From Hymenobacter puniceus (GTDB lineage Bacteria > Bacteroidota > Bacteroidia > Cytophagales > Hymenobacteraceae): a stretch of DNA of 64,000 nucleotides. Below are positions 16,970 through 25,175 of the stretch, one piece after another. The stretch lies in assembly GCF_014333525.1 (NCBI RefSeq), contig NZ_JACSCX010000005.1, positions 186,001 through 250,000 on the forward strand, written 5' to 3'. The first letter of the stretch is position 1; the number at the start of each line of letters is the position of its first letter. Made by a program: the position numbers and the translations under genes. The notes under the pieces are model-generated. The model did no database searches and was not told where the DNA came from. It saw only the letters and a list, made by a program, of their open reading frames with translations.

Positions 16970-17986
16970 CTACGCCTGAAACTGGCGCACCAGCGAGGCA
17001 ATCTGGTCATCGGTACCCAGGAACAGCATGACGTCGCCGGGCTGGGGCACGGTATCGGCGCTGGGGCTCACCAGCAACTCGCCGTCGTGGTGCTTGAGGC
17101 CGATGACGGTGGCGCCGGTGCGGCTGCGGATATCCAGTTCACGGATGCTGCGGCCGCGCCATTCAGGGCGCATTTCGTCGGGGCGCAGCTCTTCCAGGCG
17201 CAACTTATTAGGGCCTAAACCTGAAATCATGTCCAGGAACCGAATAACCTCGGGCCGAATCACGAGGTTGGCCATGTGCGAGCCGCCGATTTCGTCGGGC
17301 ATCACCACCGAGTCGGCGCCGGCGCGCAGCAGCTTGGCTTCGCTGGTTTTGAGGCTGGCCCGCGCAATGATTTTAATGCCCGGATTCAGCTCACGGGCGG
17401 TCAGGGTCACGAACACATTATCGGCATCCTTGGGCAGCGCCGTGATAATAGCCCGCGCCCGCGCAATGCCCGCGGCCAACAGGGTTTCGTCGGTGGTGGC
17501 GTCGCCGAAAACGGCCAGCATTTTGCCGCCGCCGTCCAGAATGCTTTTGAGCAGGACATCATTTTGCTCGACAATCACCACCTGGGCGCCACTGTCGCGC
17601 AATTCGAGGTAGGCTTTGTTGCCGTTGCGCCCGAAGCCACACACAATGATATGGTTGGACACATTGCGGATTTCCTGGTCAGTGCGAAGCATGTGGAAGA
17701 GGTTGCGCAGCTCGCCATCGAAGATGTAGGTGGTGAGCACCGACACCAGGTAGGCCACCACGAGCAGGTTGAAGAAGATGTAAATCGAAACGAACAGCCG
17801 CCCCGCCGGCGACAACGGGTGCAGCTCCCCAAACCCCACCGTCGAGATGGTAATCATCGTCATGTAGAACGCCTCGAGCAGTGTGAATTTCTCAATCCAC
17901 ATAAAGCCCAGAATGCCCCCACCAAAGCTGATAATCGTGAGGACTACAGCCAGGAAAAACCGACTCAGATTAAAGCGTTGCCACAT
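16970..17986 (-). CDS. Potassium channel with RCK (TrkA-N/TrkA-C) domains
   Basis: 338-residue two-helix K+ channel of the MthK/Kch type. TM1 (FFLAVVLTIISFGGGILGF), pore helix and selectivity filter TISTVGFGE, then TM2 (LFVSIYIFFNLLVVAYLV). An RCK N-domain follows with the Rossmann pattern IIVCGFGRNGNKAY and acidic residue E in VVIVEQND, and a C-terminal TrkA-C domain (about 265-338) with TGATVIGLKHHDGEL. It should form a tetramer gated by a nucleotide or ion. The gene follows dnaG on the minus strand; the gap between them is entirely an AT-rich inverted repeat ending next to the ATG. Confidence 0.95.
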   Translation of the reverse strand: MWQRFNLSRFFLAVVLTIISFGGGILGFMWIEKFTLLEAFYMTMITISTVGFGELHPLSPAGRLFVSIYIFFNLLVVAYLVSVLTTYIFDGELRNLFHMLRTDQEIRNVSNHIIVCGFGRNGNKAYLELRDSGAQVVIVEQNDVLLKSILDGGGKMLAVFGDATTDETLLAAGIARARAIITALPKDADNVFVTLTARELNPGIKIIARASLKTSEAKLLRAGADSVVMPDEIGGSHMANLVIRPEVIRFLDMISGLGPNKLRLEELRPDEMRPEWRGRSIRELDIRSRTGATVIGLKHHDGELLVSPSADTVPQPGDVMLFLGTDDQIASLVRQFQA

Positions 17987-18162
17987 TTTTTCAATTAAAA
18001 ATTGCGAATTAAAAATTAAAAATGGGGGCTTTAGACTGGCTGTTATGACAAACCAAAAATCGAGAAATAAGCGAGACTTTCGAGGCGCAACAACGACTGC
18101 ACGAAATTAGCCAGCCACGCAATTTTTAATTTTTAATTTTTAATTCTTAATTTTTAGTTGAA
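17987..18162. repeat. AT-rich stop-word inverted repeat between dnaG and the K+ channel
   Basis: The gap between the dnaG stop (18163) and the channel ATG (17986) is one inverted repeat. Arms are made of 7-nt words: TCAATTAAAAATTGCGAATT then AAAAATTAAAAAT (17991-18024), and AATTTTTAATTTTTAATT with TTTAATTCTTAATTTTTAG (18119-18157). On the minus strand TAA triplets in all three frames follow the dnaG stop within about 25 nt. The A-rich end (TTGAAAAA before ATG) may serve as the ribosome binding region of the channel gene. A sister element lies at 51469-51590. Confidence 0.85.
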
Positions 18163-20262
18163 TCAGGCCCCGCGCGGAATCACCGTGCCCAGCAGATTGG
18201 CCAGCTGGTTGTCCATCTGCTTGAGCAGGTGGATGGTTTGCAGGTTTTCCATCATGCTGGCCTCATCTACCGGATTGCGCAGGGCTTCGAGGCGCACGGC
18301 CAGCTCACGCTCCACATTCACCTTGTTGAGGCGCAAAATGGCGTTGTCGCAGGCGGTTTGCAAGAGGTCCAGCTCGCGGGGGACATGAATCTGGTGGGTG
18401 GTCCAGTTGGGACTGAGCTCGTACTTTTCGGTGGCCAGCTCGGCTACCACGCTGCGGATGTCGGAGCGGCCGTGCTGAATGAGGGTGCGCACCTCGGGCC
18501 AGCGGCCCTGCTCCAGCTCCTGCCGGCACAGGTGCAGCAAGTCGGCATACACGCCGGTTTTAAAGGGCGTATCATCGAGCTGTTGCAGCAGGTATTGCGC
18601 CACGGCCACCTCGGGGGCCAAGGGCTGCGCCGAATAGAGCAGCAGCAGGCGCACCACTTCCCGCTCGCACTGCTCCAGCACGTCGGGCACGGGCTCCAGG
18701 TCCTCACGAGTGAGGTTCTGCAGGTCGCCACCGCCGCCCATCAGGTCCTCGGGCGAGGCGCCGTACATCAGGGCTTCGGCCTCTTCCTCGGGGCTCATGG
18801 GCCGCGGGGCGGGGCGCTGACTAGCGCCGCCATTGGGCACCTGCTGGCCGCCGCTATAGCCGCTGGCCGGACTGCCAGTCGCCCCGCTCCCACCGCTGCT
18901 GGCGCTGCTCTGGCCGCCGGACGCCTTCTGCGTGGCGTTGCGCACCAGCTTGTTGTACTCCGTGATAAGCACCTGCTCATCAATACCAAACGCCTGCGAA
19001 GTCTGCTGCAGAAACACCTGCCGCTTGATGGGGTCGGGTACTTTGCTGATGCTTTGCAGCACCTCGCGGATGGCTTCAGCCTTCTTCACCGGGTCGTGGG
19101 CCGCTTCGCGCGAAACTAGGTCGGTTTTGAACTGGATGAAGTCCTGGCTGGCCCCTTCCAGGTGCTCCTTAAAGCGCTGGTCGCCGACTTTGCGGATGTA
19201 GCTGTCGGGGTCGTCGCCATCTGGAAACAGCACCACGCGCACGTTCAGGCCACCTTCCAGCAGCATATCAATGCCGCGCAGCGAGGCCCGAATGCCGGCC
19301 GCGTCGCCATCGTAAAGCACCGTCACGTTGTCGGTGTATCGCTTGATGAGGCGGATCTGGCCGTCGGTGAGCGAGGTACCCGACGAAGCCACCACGTTCT
19401 TGATGCCGCCCTGGTGCAGACTCAGCACATCGAGGTAGCCTTCCACGAGGTAGCACAGCTCCTCCGAACGAATGGGCTGCCGGGCCTGGTAGAGCCCATA
19501 GAGCACATCCGACTTGTGGTAAATCTCTGATTCGGGCGAGTTGAGGTACTTGGCGGTCTTGTCGTTAGGCTTGAGCGTGCGCGCCCCGAAGCCAATGACG
19601 CGGCCCGACACGTTGTGAATCGGGAACATCACGCGGCCCCGGAACCGGTCGTAGCGGCGGCCGGTGTCTTGGCCCTGGTCGTCTTCGCGGCGCACTACTA
19701 GGCCGGTTTTCTCCAGATACTTCAGCTCGTAGCCCTGCTTCTCCGCCGATTTCAGCAGGTCGTCCCACTGGTCCAGCGAGTAGCCCAGCTCGAAGGTTTT
19801 GATGGTGGCCTGGTTGAGGCCGCGCTGCTTGAGGTAGCTCCAGCCAATGCTCTGGCCTTCCTCGTTGTCCTGGAGCAGCTTATGGTAATGGTCCTTGGCC
19901 CAGTTCGAGACGATGAACTGGGAGTCCTTTTCGTTCTGGGCCAGCTGCTGCTCGGGCGTCTTTTCCTCTTCCTGAACGTCGATGCCGTACTTTTTGGCCA
20001 GGTACTTCAGGGCCTCCACGTAACTGGTGCCCTCGATGTCCATGATGAACTGCACCACCCCGCCGGCCTTGCCGCACCCGAAGCATTTATACAGGCCCTT
20101 GGCCGGGGCCACCGAGAAGCTCGGCGACTTTTCGTGGTGAAACGGGCAGCAGGCCCACATATTCTGGCCCTTGCGCTTGAGGCTCACGAAGTCGCCCACC
20201 ACCTCCACAATGTCGGCGTGGTGGATAATCTGGTCGACAGTTTCTTTGGGGATACGGGCCAA
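18163..20262 (-). CDS. dnaG: DNA primase
   Basis: 699-residue replicative primase. The CHC2 zinc domain is at the N-terminus: CCPFHHEKSPSFSV and KCFGCGKAGG supply the C-H-C-C ligands. The catalytic core starts at about residue 120 and the TOPRIM part holds LVEGYLDVLSLHQGG and the acidic VLYDGDAAG. A Ser/Gly/Pro-rich linker (about 460-520) precedes the C-terminal helicase-interaction region. The start TTG at 20262 gives the usual (M)ARIPKETVDQII; the alternative TTG at 20304 is not conserved. Both starts are TTG, so translation may be weak. The gene precedes the channel on the minus strand. Confidence 0.96.
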   Translation of the reverse strand: MARIPKETVDQIIHHADIVEVVGDFVSLKRKGQNMWACCPFHHEKSPSFSVAPAKGLYKCFGCGKAGGVVQFIMDIEGTSYVEALKYLAKKYGIDVQEEEKTPEQQLAQNEKDSQFIVSNWAKDHYHKLLQDNEEGQSIGWSYLKQRGLNQATIKTFELGYSLDQWDDLLKSAEKQGYELKYLEKTGLVVRREDDQGQDTGRRYDRFRGRVMFPIHNVSGRVIGFGARTLKPNDKTAKYLNSPESEIYHKSDVLYGLYQARQPIRSEELCYLVEGYLDVLSLHQGGIKNVVASSGTSLTDGQIRLIKRYTDNVTVLYDGDAAGIRASLRGIDMLLEGGLNVRVVLFPDGDDPDSYIRKVGDQRFKEHLEGASQDFIQFKTDLVSREAAHDPVKKAEAIREVLQSISKVPDPIKRQVFLQQTSQAFGIDEQVLITEYNKLVRNATQKASGGQSSASSGGSGATGSPASGYSGGQQVPNGGASQRPAPRPMSPEEEAEALMYGASPEDLMGGGGDLQNLTREDLEPVPDVLEQCEREVVRLLLLYSAQPLAPEVAVAQYLLQQLDDTPFKTGVYADLLHLCRQELEQGRWPEVRTLIQHGRSDIRSVVAELATEKYELSPNWTTHQIHVPRELDLLQTACDNAILRLNKVNVERELAVRLEALRNPVDEASMMENLQTIHLLKQMDNQLANLLGTVIPRGA

Positions 20263-20341
20263 GGCGGTGCGGGCAACAGGGGTAGCAGCGGAACAGAACC
20301 CCAAAGGTAGGCAGGAACCGCCGCGAAGTGGCAGCCTAAAA

Positions 20342-20493
20342 GAACGTCATTCCGAGCGGAGCCGAGGAATCTCGCGTGCTGACATTGTAATAGAAACTGT
20401 CATGCTGAGCTTGCCGAAGCATCTCTACCGCTTCGTTGAGTTACTACTGCAACGAAGCGGTAGAGATGCTTCGACAGGCTCAGCATGACGTTC
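20342..20493. repeat. GTCATGCTGAGC hairpin repeat, nested copy
   Basis: The inner element (20399-20489) has exact ends GTCATGCTGAGC / GCTCAGCATGAC and arms GAAGCATCTCTACCGCTTCG / CGAAGCGGTAGAGATGCTTC. An outer pair GAACGTCAT (20342-20350) / ATGACGTTC (20485-20493) also matches. The left outer part GTCATTCCGAGCGGAGCCG belongs to a different, incomplete family, so the site looks like an insertion of one element into another. Confidence 0.8.
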
Positions 20494-20517
20494 CATTTGA
20501 GCCCCACTCCCCTGATT

Positions 20518-21531
20518 CTACCCCAGCAACGGCTTCACCCGCTCGCCCAGCAGCTCAATAGCGCGGAGCATCTTTTCGGGGGCCAGGTCGGCGTTGTCCA
20601 TCTGGAACGTGACGCGGCTCACGCCGCCCAGCGACTCGGCGTGGCGCAGAATCTTGGCAGCTACTTCCTCGGGGTTGCCGACCAACAGCGCGCCACGGGG
20701 TCCACGCTGGGCCTCGAAGTGGCCGGGCGTGACGGGCGGCCAGCCCCGCTCCCGCCCGATGCGAGTGAACGTGCGGGCATAGCCGGGGTAATAGTCGGCC
20801 ACGGCCTGCTCGCTGGTTTCGGCAACGTAGCCTAGGGAGTGCAAACCCACCTGCAACTGCTCGGGCGCGAAGCCGGCTTTCCGGCCAGCTTCCCGGTATA
20901 AATCGACCAGCGGCCGGAAACGGTGGGTTTCGCCACCGATGATGGCCACCATCAGCGGCAGTCCCATGGCCCCAGCCCGCACAAACGACTCGGGCGTGCC
21001 GCCCACGCCGCGCCAAATGGGCAGCTGCGCCTGCATGGGCCGCGGGTACACGGCCTGCCCCGTGAGGGCCGGCCGGAACCGGCCGGACCAGCTCACCTGC
21101 TCCTGGTCGCGGATCTGAAGCAGCAACGCCAGCTTTTCCTCGAACAGGGCGTCGTAGTCGTGCAGGTTGAGGCCGAAAAGTGGGAAGGCCTCGGTGAAGG
21201 AGCCGCGGCCCACCACCAGCTCGGCCCGGCCGTGGCTGAGCAAATCGAGGGTGGCAAACTGCTGGAACACGCGCACCGGATCGGCGGCGCTGAGCACGGC
21301 TACGGCGCTGCCCAGCCGGATACGTTGGGTGAGAGCCGCCGCCGCGCCCAGAATCACGGCCGGGGCTGAGTCGAGAAACTCGCGGCGGTGGTGCTCACCG
21401 ATGCCGAAGAAATCCAGGCCCACCTGGTCGGCCCGCTCGATGCGCTCCAGGAGCTGGCGCAGGGCCGTGGCGTTGTCGGAGGCGGTGCCACCCGTAGGGG
21501 CCGCGGCGAAGCTGTCGATTCCAAGCTGCAT
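20518..21531 (-). CDS. LLM class flavin-dependent oxidoreductase
   Basis: 337-residue bacterial-luciferase-like flavin oxidoreductase with a TIM-barrel fold. Visible family features: MQLGIDSFAAA at the N-terminus, FFGIGEHHRREFLDSAPAVIL (the usual GEHH motif), RIRLGSAVAVLSAADPVRVFQQFATLDLLSHGRAELVVGRGS, and the C-terminal VGNPEEVAAKIL block. Such enzymes use FMNH2 or F420H2 and oxygen; the substrate cannot be inferred. Single gene between a hairpin repeat and a complex palindromic region; a GTTGTCC-type word array begins 6 bp upstream of its ATG. Confidence 0.92.
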   Translation of the reverse strand: MQLGIDSFAAAPTGGTASDNATALRQLLERIERADQVGLDFFGIGEHHRREFLDSAPAVILGAAAALTQRIRLGSAVAVLSAADPVRVFQQFATLDLLSHGRAELVVGRGSFTEAFPLFGLNLHDYDALFEEKLALLLQIRDQEQVSWSGRFRPALTGQAVYPRPMQAQLPIWRGVGGTPESFVRAGAMGLPLMVAIIGGETHRFRPLVDLYREAGRKAGFAPEQLQVGLHSLGYVAETSEQAVADYYPGYARTFTRIGRERGWPPVTPGHFEAQRGPRGALLVGNPEEVAAKILRHAESLGGVSRVTFQMDNADLAPEKMLRAIELLGERVKPLLG

Positions 21532-21537
21532 GGTGGT

Positions 21538-21568
21538 GAGTTGTCCGTTGTTAGTTGTCCGTTGTCAG
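21538..21568. repeat. GTTGTCCGTTGTTAG word array
   Basis: Degenerate short words GAGTTGTCC, GTTGTTA, GTTGTCC, GTTGTCAG in tandem, starting 6 bp before the start of the luciferase-like gene on the minus strand. Only one arm is visible. It resembles in style, but not sequence, the stop-word arrays elsewhere in the window. Confidence 0.6.
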
Positions 21569-21602
21569 GGCTAAAGCTACGGCCTGCCGGGCAACTGGCG
21601 GT

Positions 21603-21654
21603 TCGCTGAACGATGTAGAGACGCGACACTTCGCGTCTCTACATCGTTCAGCGA
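21603..21654. repeat. Perfect 24-bp hairpin, GTAGAGACGCGA family
   Basis: Arms 21603-21626 and 21631-21654 are perfectly complementary over 24 bp (core GATGTAGAGACGCGA), with a 4-nt CACT loop. A shorter second copy with GAGACGCGA / TCGCGTCTC arms and an AGTG loop lies at 21691-21712. Confidence 0.85.
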
Positions 21655-21736
21655 CCGGGGCCACACCGACTAAACAACGTCAGCAACAACGAGACGCGAA
21701 GTGTCGCGTCTCTACGCCGTTCATCGGCTCAGAACG

Positions 21737-21828
21737 GCAGTAGCGCGAACTTTGTAGTTCGCGTCCCTACACCGTTGCAACAACTCCAGCGGCGCGGGGA
21801 CGCAAACTACAAAGTTCGCGCTACTGCT
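21737..21828. repeat. GCAGTAGCGCGAACTTTGTAG inverted repeat
   Basis: Left arm GCAGTAGCGCGAACTTTG with TAGTTCGCGTCCC from 21737; right arm GGGACGCAAACTACAAAG and TTCGCGCTACTGC to 21828. Together with the two preceding hairpins it fills the 304-bp gap 21532-21835, in which I see no gene. Confidence 0.75.
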
Positions 21829-21835
21829 GCCGGGG

Positions 21836-23089
21836 CTAGATATTGTGGCTGGCGGTGGTTTCGGGGATGATGACCACGTAATCAAAGTTCATGAGGGTAG
21901 TCACCAGGGCGGCACTGCTGATTTTCAGCTGGTCGCGGAGCAGGGCGCGGCGCAGAGGGCGTACGTCGAACACCTGCCAGGCCGCGCCGGCCGGTGTGGC
22001 CGCCACAAAGGGCCGGATCATGCTGGTTTCGGCGTTGGAATAGGTGGCCACGTTCTTGCTGAAATCTTGCAGATTGAAGCCGCTGGTCTGGGTGCCCTGC
22101 TTGCCGATGATGAAGATGTGCAGCGACTTCTGGTCCTGCATTTCGGCCAGATTCAGAGCCAGATTGCCCACGTCGTACACGCCGCCCGTGAAGCTGGCGC
22201 CGCGCCCCATGTGGCCAGCCCCGAACTTGAAGAGCATTTTGGGCAGCGGCTGGCTGGGCAGCTGGTAAGCGGGCAGCTCGACCATCAGGTTGCGGCGCAT
22301 CAGGTTTACGCGGTCCTGGTGGCTTTGGAGGCCGGTTTTGGGCTGGATGGCCGTCTGGTTGATGCGGACACTGGTGATGTACTCCTGCACCATGCGCTGC
22401 ACTTCCGGGCTTTCCGAGCGGGCCAGGGCCGTGAGGCTATCCAGGGTGGCCGGCGTGTGGCGGTACACCATCAGCTGGCCGGGGTCGGTGCCCATCACAG
22501 CCTGGTTGTGGGCCTGGTAGGCTGCGCCCCGTTGCCGCAGGTATGCCGCCGACTGCCTGTTCTTGGTTTTCTCAGCCAGTAACGAGTAGAAACGGCCCGG
22601 CGCGAAAAATCCTACCTGCTCCAGTCCTACAATAGCTGTGTTCTGCGCCCGCAGCGCCCGGGCTAGCTCAAACTCCTCGGCCCAGCTATAGAAGGAAAGC
22701 CCCATCGGGTACTGCCGCTCAACAGCTACGGGCAAGCCTGGCTGCGCAGCTAGCCGGGCTAAGTCACGAGCCTGGTACTTGTCGATTTCAGCTACGTATA
22801 CTTTGGGCTTCAGCACCTCGGCCACAGCTTGCGTGAACCCCGGAATCTGGGCCATGCCGTGGTCTTCGCCGACCAGCACCACCTGGCTTTTCTCGATGTC
22901 CTCCCGCAGCTTATCCCAGCCCGCACCTGAAAACCGGGTGCCCTTCTGCTCCAGCGCAAACTGGTATTTGCGGGTGAGGCGGGTGAGCGTGCTGTCCTGG
23001 GCCTGAACCTGCAGGTTGAGCAGACTGATCAGAGCGACGCCGGCGGCCAGGCGCAAACGGCGGGTGGTCGTATGAAAGCGAAGCGGCAT
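21836..23089 (-). CDS. Secreted esterase/ChaN-like protein, hypothetical
   Basis: 417 residues from ATG 23089 (MPLRFHTTTRRLRLAAGVAL); an in-frame ATG at 23107 is possible too. A signal peptide ends near VQAQD. The mature protein has the VVLVGEDHGMAQIPGF motif, reminiscent of the G-E-x-H-G start of erythromycin-esterase/ChaN-like folds, and later KMLFKFGAGHMGRG, which carries a second His. I see no other catalytic pattern, and the substrate is unknown. The C-terminus YVVIIPETTASHNI matches the usual end of this fold. It is divergent from the Mrp gene. Family placement is an inference from the two His motifs. Confidence 0.6.
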   Translation of the reverse strand: MPLRFHTTTRRLRLAAGVALISLLNLQVQAQDSTLTRLTRKYQFALEQKGTRFSGAGWDKLREDIEKSQVVLVGEDHGMAQIPGFTQAVAEVLKPKVYVAEIDKYQARDLARLAAQPGLPVAVERQYPMGLSFYSWAEEFELARALRAQNTAIVGLEQVGFFAPGRFYSLLAEKTKNRQSAAYLRQRGAAYQAHNQAVMGTDPGQLMVYRHTPATLDSLTALARSESPEVQRMVQEYITSVRINQTAIQPKTGLQSHQDRVNLMRRNLMVELPAYQLPSQPLPKMLFKFGAGHMGRGASFTGGVYDVGNLALNLAEMQDQKSLHIFIIGKQGTQTSGFNLQDFSKNVATYSNAETSMIRPFVAATPAGAAWQVFDVRPLRRALLRDQLKISSAALVTTLMNFDYVVIIPETTASHNI

Positions 23090-23246
23090 ACGCGGGGAAG
23101 GATACATGACTAATAAAACGGATAATAGGAGAAGCCACGAAGATAGCGGGGGATTACGCGCAGCCAAATCCGGCGCGCAGTTGCGTATGGGCGGGTGGAC
23201 GTTCCAGGGAAACCATACCACGCAACCGCCGCCCCGGTTTCCGGGT

Positions 23247-23254
23247 TATCTTTG
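23247..23254 (+). promoter_or_regulatory. TAnnTTTG box upstream of the Mrp gene
   Basis: TATCTTTG matches the Bacteroidota -7 consensus exactly, 33 nt before the ATG at 23288, which is a plausible leader length. No convincing -33 element is visible. Confidence 0.4.
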
Positions 23255-23287
23255 TGCTTTGCATCCGCACTTTCTTCGCTGACTATA

Positions 23288-24391
23288 ATGGAACCCATTA
23301 CCAAAGAAGCCGTCCTCAAGGCCCTGAGCTACGTGGAGGAGCCCGATCTGGGCAAAGACCTCGTGACGCTCAACATGATTGAGGACGTGCAGATTGACGG
23401 CCGCCGCGTGTCGTTCACGGTGGTGCTCACCACGCCCGCCTGCCCCCTCAAACAGCTCATCCACGACGCCTGCGAGCGGGCCATCCACACGATGGTGGAC
23501 AAGGACGCCGAGGTGGTGATTGTGATGACCTCGCGCGTGACCACCATGCGCCAGAACCGCGACCTGCTGCCCGGCGTGAAAAATATCATTGCCATTGCCT
23601 CGGGCAAGGGCGGCGTGGGTAAAAGCACCGTCACGGCCAACCTGGCCATTGCCCTGGCCAAAACCGGCGCCAAAGTGGGCCTCGTCGATGCTGATATCAG
23701 CGGCCCCAGCATGCCCCTCATGTTCGGCGTGATGGACGAGCGGCCCCACGTATTTCAGGGCCCGGATGGCAAAAACCTCATTCAGCCGGTGGTAGCCCAC
23801 GGCGTAAAGCTGATGAGCATCGGCTTCCTGGCCCCGGCCGAATCGGCCATTGTGTGGCGCGGCCCGATGGCCTCCTCAGCCCTCAAGCAGTTCATCACAG
23901 AAGTGGACTGGGGCGAGCTGGACTACCTGCTACTCGACATGCCTCCCGGAACCTCCGACATCCACCTCACCATGGTACAGACGGTGCCCGTTACCGGCTC
24001 ACTCATCGTGACCACGCCCCAGAAAGTAGCCCTGGCCGACGCCGAAAAGGGCCTGCAGATGTTCCGCCTGCCGCAAATCAACGTGCCGGTGCTGGGCATC
24101 GTGGAGAACATGGCCTGGTTTACGCCTGCCGAGCTGCCCGACAACAAGTACTTCATCTTTGGAGAAGGCGGCGGCGTGGCCTTGGCCGAAAAGCACCAGG
24201 TGCCGCTGCTGGGCCAGATTCCGCTGGTGCAAACCATCCGCGAAAACGGCGACCAAGGTACGCCTGCCATCTTGCAGGAAAACACGCCGGCCGCTGAAGT
24301 ATTCGCCCAGCTGGCCGAGGAGCTGGCCCGCCAGGTCAGTATCCGCAACGCCGTAGCCCCGAAAACCAACATCGTGGAAATGAAGTCCTAA
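23288..24391 (+). CDS. apbC: Mrp/NBP35-family iron-sulfur carrier ATPase
   Basis: 367-residue P-loop ATPase that carries Fe-S clusters to target proteins. Start ATG 23288 (MEPITKEAVLKALSYVEEPD); the upstream extension is not conserved. An N-terminal MIP18/DUF59 domain (1-85) is followed by the deviant Walker A GKGGVGKST (106-114) and the Mrp pattern GLVDADISGPSMPLMFG and LLLDMPPGTSDIHLT. The usual CxxC in the ENM(S/A) loop is replaced by ENMAWFTPAELPDNKY, so the classic cluster-binding Cys pair is absent. It is upstream of a NifU-like protein, supporting a role in Fe-S maturation. Confidence 0.92.
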   Translation: MEPITKEAVLKALSYVEEPDLGKDLVTLNMIEDVQIDGRRVSFTVVLTTPACPLKQLIHDACERAIHTMVDKDAEVVIVMTSRVTTMRQNRDLLPGVKNIIAIASGKGGVGKSTVTANLAIALAKTGAKVGLVDADISGPSMPLMFGVMDERPHVFQGPDGKNLIQPVVAHGVKLMSIGFLAPAESAIVWRGPMASSALKQFITEVDWGELDYLLLDMPPGTSDIHLTMVQTVPVTGSLIVTTPQKVALADAEKGLQMFRLPQINVPVLGIVENMAWFTPAELPDNKYFIFGEGGGVALAEKHQVPLLGQIPLVQTIRENGDQGTPAILQENTPAAEVFAQLAEELARQVSIRNAVAPKTNIVEMKS

Positions 24392-24416
24392 CTGGCGTAA
24401 CGACGGAGTAGATAGA

Positions 24417-24536
24417 CCGTCATGCTGAGCGAAGCGGAGCGGAGTCGAAGCATCTCTACCGCTTCGTTTCAATGCTATCAATTAGCCGGAGGTAGAGATG
24501 CTTCGACTGCGGCTCCGCCTTCGCTCAGCATGACGG
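24417..24536. repeat. GTCATGCTGAGC hairpin repeat, copy between Mrp and NifU
   Basis: Left arm CCGTCATGCTGAGCGAAGCG with GGAGTCGAAGCATCTCTACC (24417-24460); right arm GGTAGAGATGCTTCGACTGC and GGCTCCGCCTTCGCTCAGC with ATGACGG (24491-24536). The rest of the 306-bp gap 24392-24697 holds a -7 box at 24622 and no gene. Confidence 0.85.
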
Positions 24537-24621
24537 GCAATTTCTCACGTTCTCCGTAGCTATGTTCCCCCTGAACTTCTCCCCGCTCCGGCCGGTTTAC
24601 TGTAGCGTCGGCTGAATGTTC

Positions 24622-24629
24622 TACCTTTG
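24622..24629 (+). promoter_or_regulatory. TAnnTTTG box upstream of the NifU-like gene
   Basis: TACCTTTG, an exact -7 consensus, 68 nt before the ATG at 24698 and directly behind the repeat. It suggests the NifU-like gene has its own promoter rather than depending on the Mrp gene. The -33 region (TTTACTG) is only a weak match. Confidence 0.4.
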
Positions 24630-24697
24630 CTTTTGTATTGCCGACGCTGGCTTACGCTTTCCGGCCCAACCAGCGTACAACCCGTGAAATTCCCGTT

Positions 24698-25033
24698 ATG
24701 ACCGTATCGCCCGCCGTGGAAACTCATCCGCTCCTGCCTCGCATCGAACAGGCTCTGGACACAATCCGGCCTTATCTGGCTGCCGACGGAGGCAATGTGC
24801 GTGTGCTTGATATCACCGCTGATATGGTGCTACGGCTGGAGCTGCTCGGCGCTTGTGGCACCTGCCCCATGTCGCCGATGACGCTGAAAGCCGGCGTGGA
24901 GGAATCGGTGAAGAAAGCGGTGCCCGAAATCCGGGCGGTAGAAGCCATCAACCTCACGCCCATGTCGGCGCAGCCCGCTGGCCAGACGGGTCATCCTGTG
25001 TCGCCGACTCCCGTACCAACACCAGAGTTTTAA
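24698..25033 (+). CDS. NifU C-terminal domain Fe-S scaffold/carrier
   Basis: 111-residue protein with the NifU C-terminal (Nfu) fold: PLLPRIEQALDTIRPYLAADGG at the start, and the cluster-binding CGTC at C53 and C56 in GACGTCPMSPMTLK. Start ATG 24698 (MTVSPAVETH). A Pro/Thr-rich tail follows. It probably accepts Fe-S clusters and passes them to apoproteins. It lies 306 bp behind the Mrp ATPase on the same strand, the common Bacteroidota pairing. Convergent with the MpaB-like gene. Confidence 0.94.
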   Translation: MTVSPAVETHPLLPRIEQALDTIRPYLAADGGNVRVLDITADMVLRLELLGACGTCPMSPMTLKAGVEESVKKAVPEIRAVEAINLTPMSAQPAGQTGHPVSPTPVPTPEF

Positions 25034-25053
25034 GTTACTTCGTTAATTGCCCT

Positions 25054-25092
25054 GCGCCCCGCTCCTGCCGTTTTCCGGTGAGAGCGGGGCGC
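25054..25092. terminator. GC-rich hairpin between nifU-like and MpaB-like genes
   Basis: Arms GCGCCCCGCTC (25054-25064) and GAGCGGGGCGC (25082-25092) enclose CCGTTTTCCGG. No T-run follows, so terminator function is inferred from the convergent position. A near copy lies at 26525-26562. Confidence 0.6.
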
Positions 25093-25175
25093 GCCGGCTT
25101 TAGGGCCTGGGTGAACAGTTCATGTATCGTATACTTAAACTTTTTCGCTCGTCTGGCCCACTCGCGCCACCAGAC

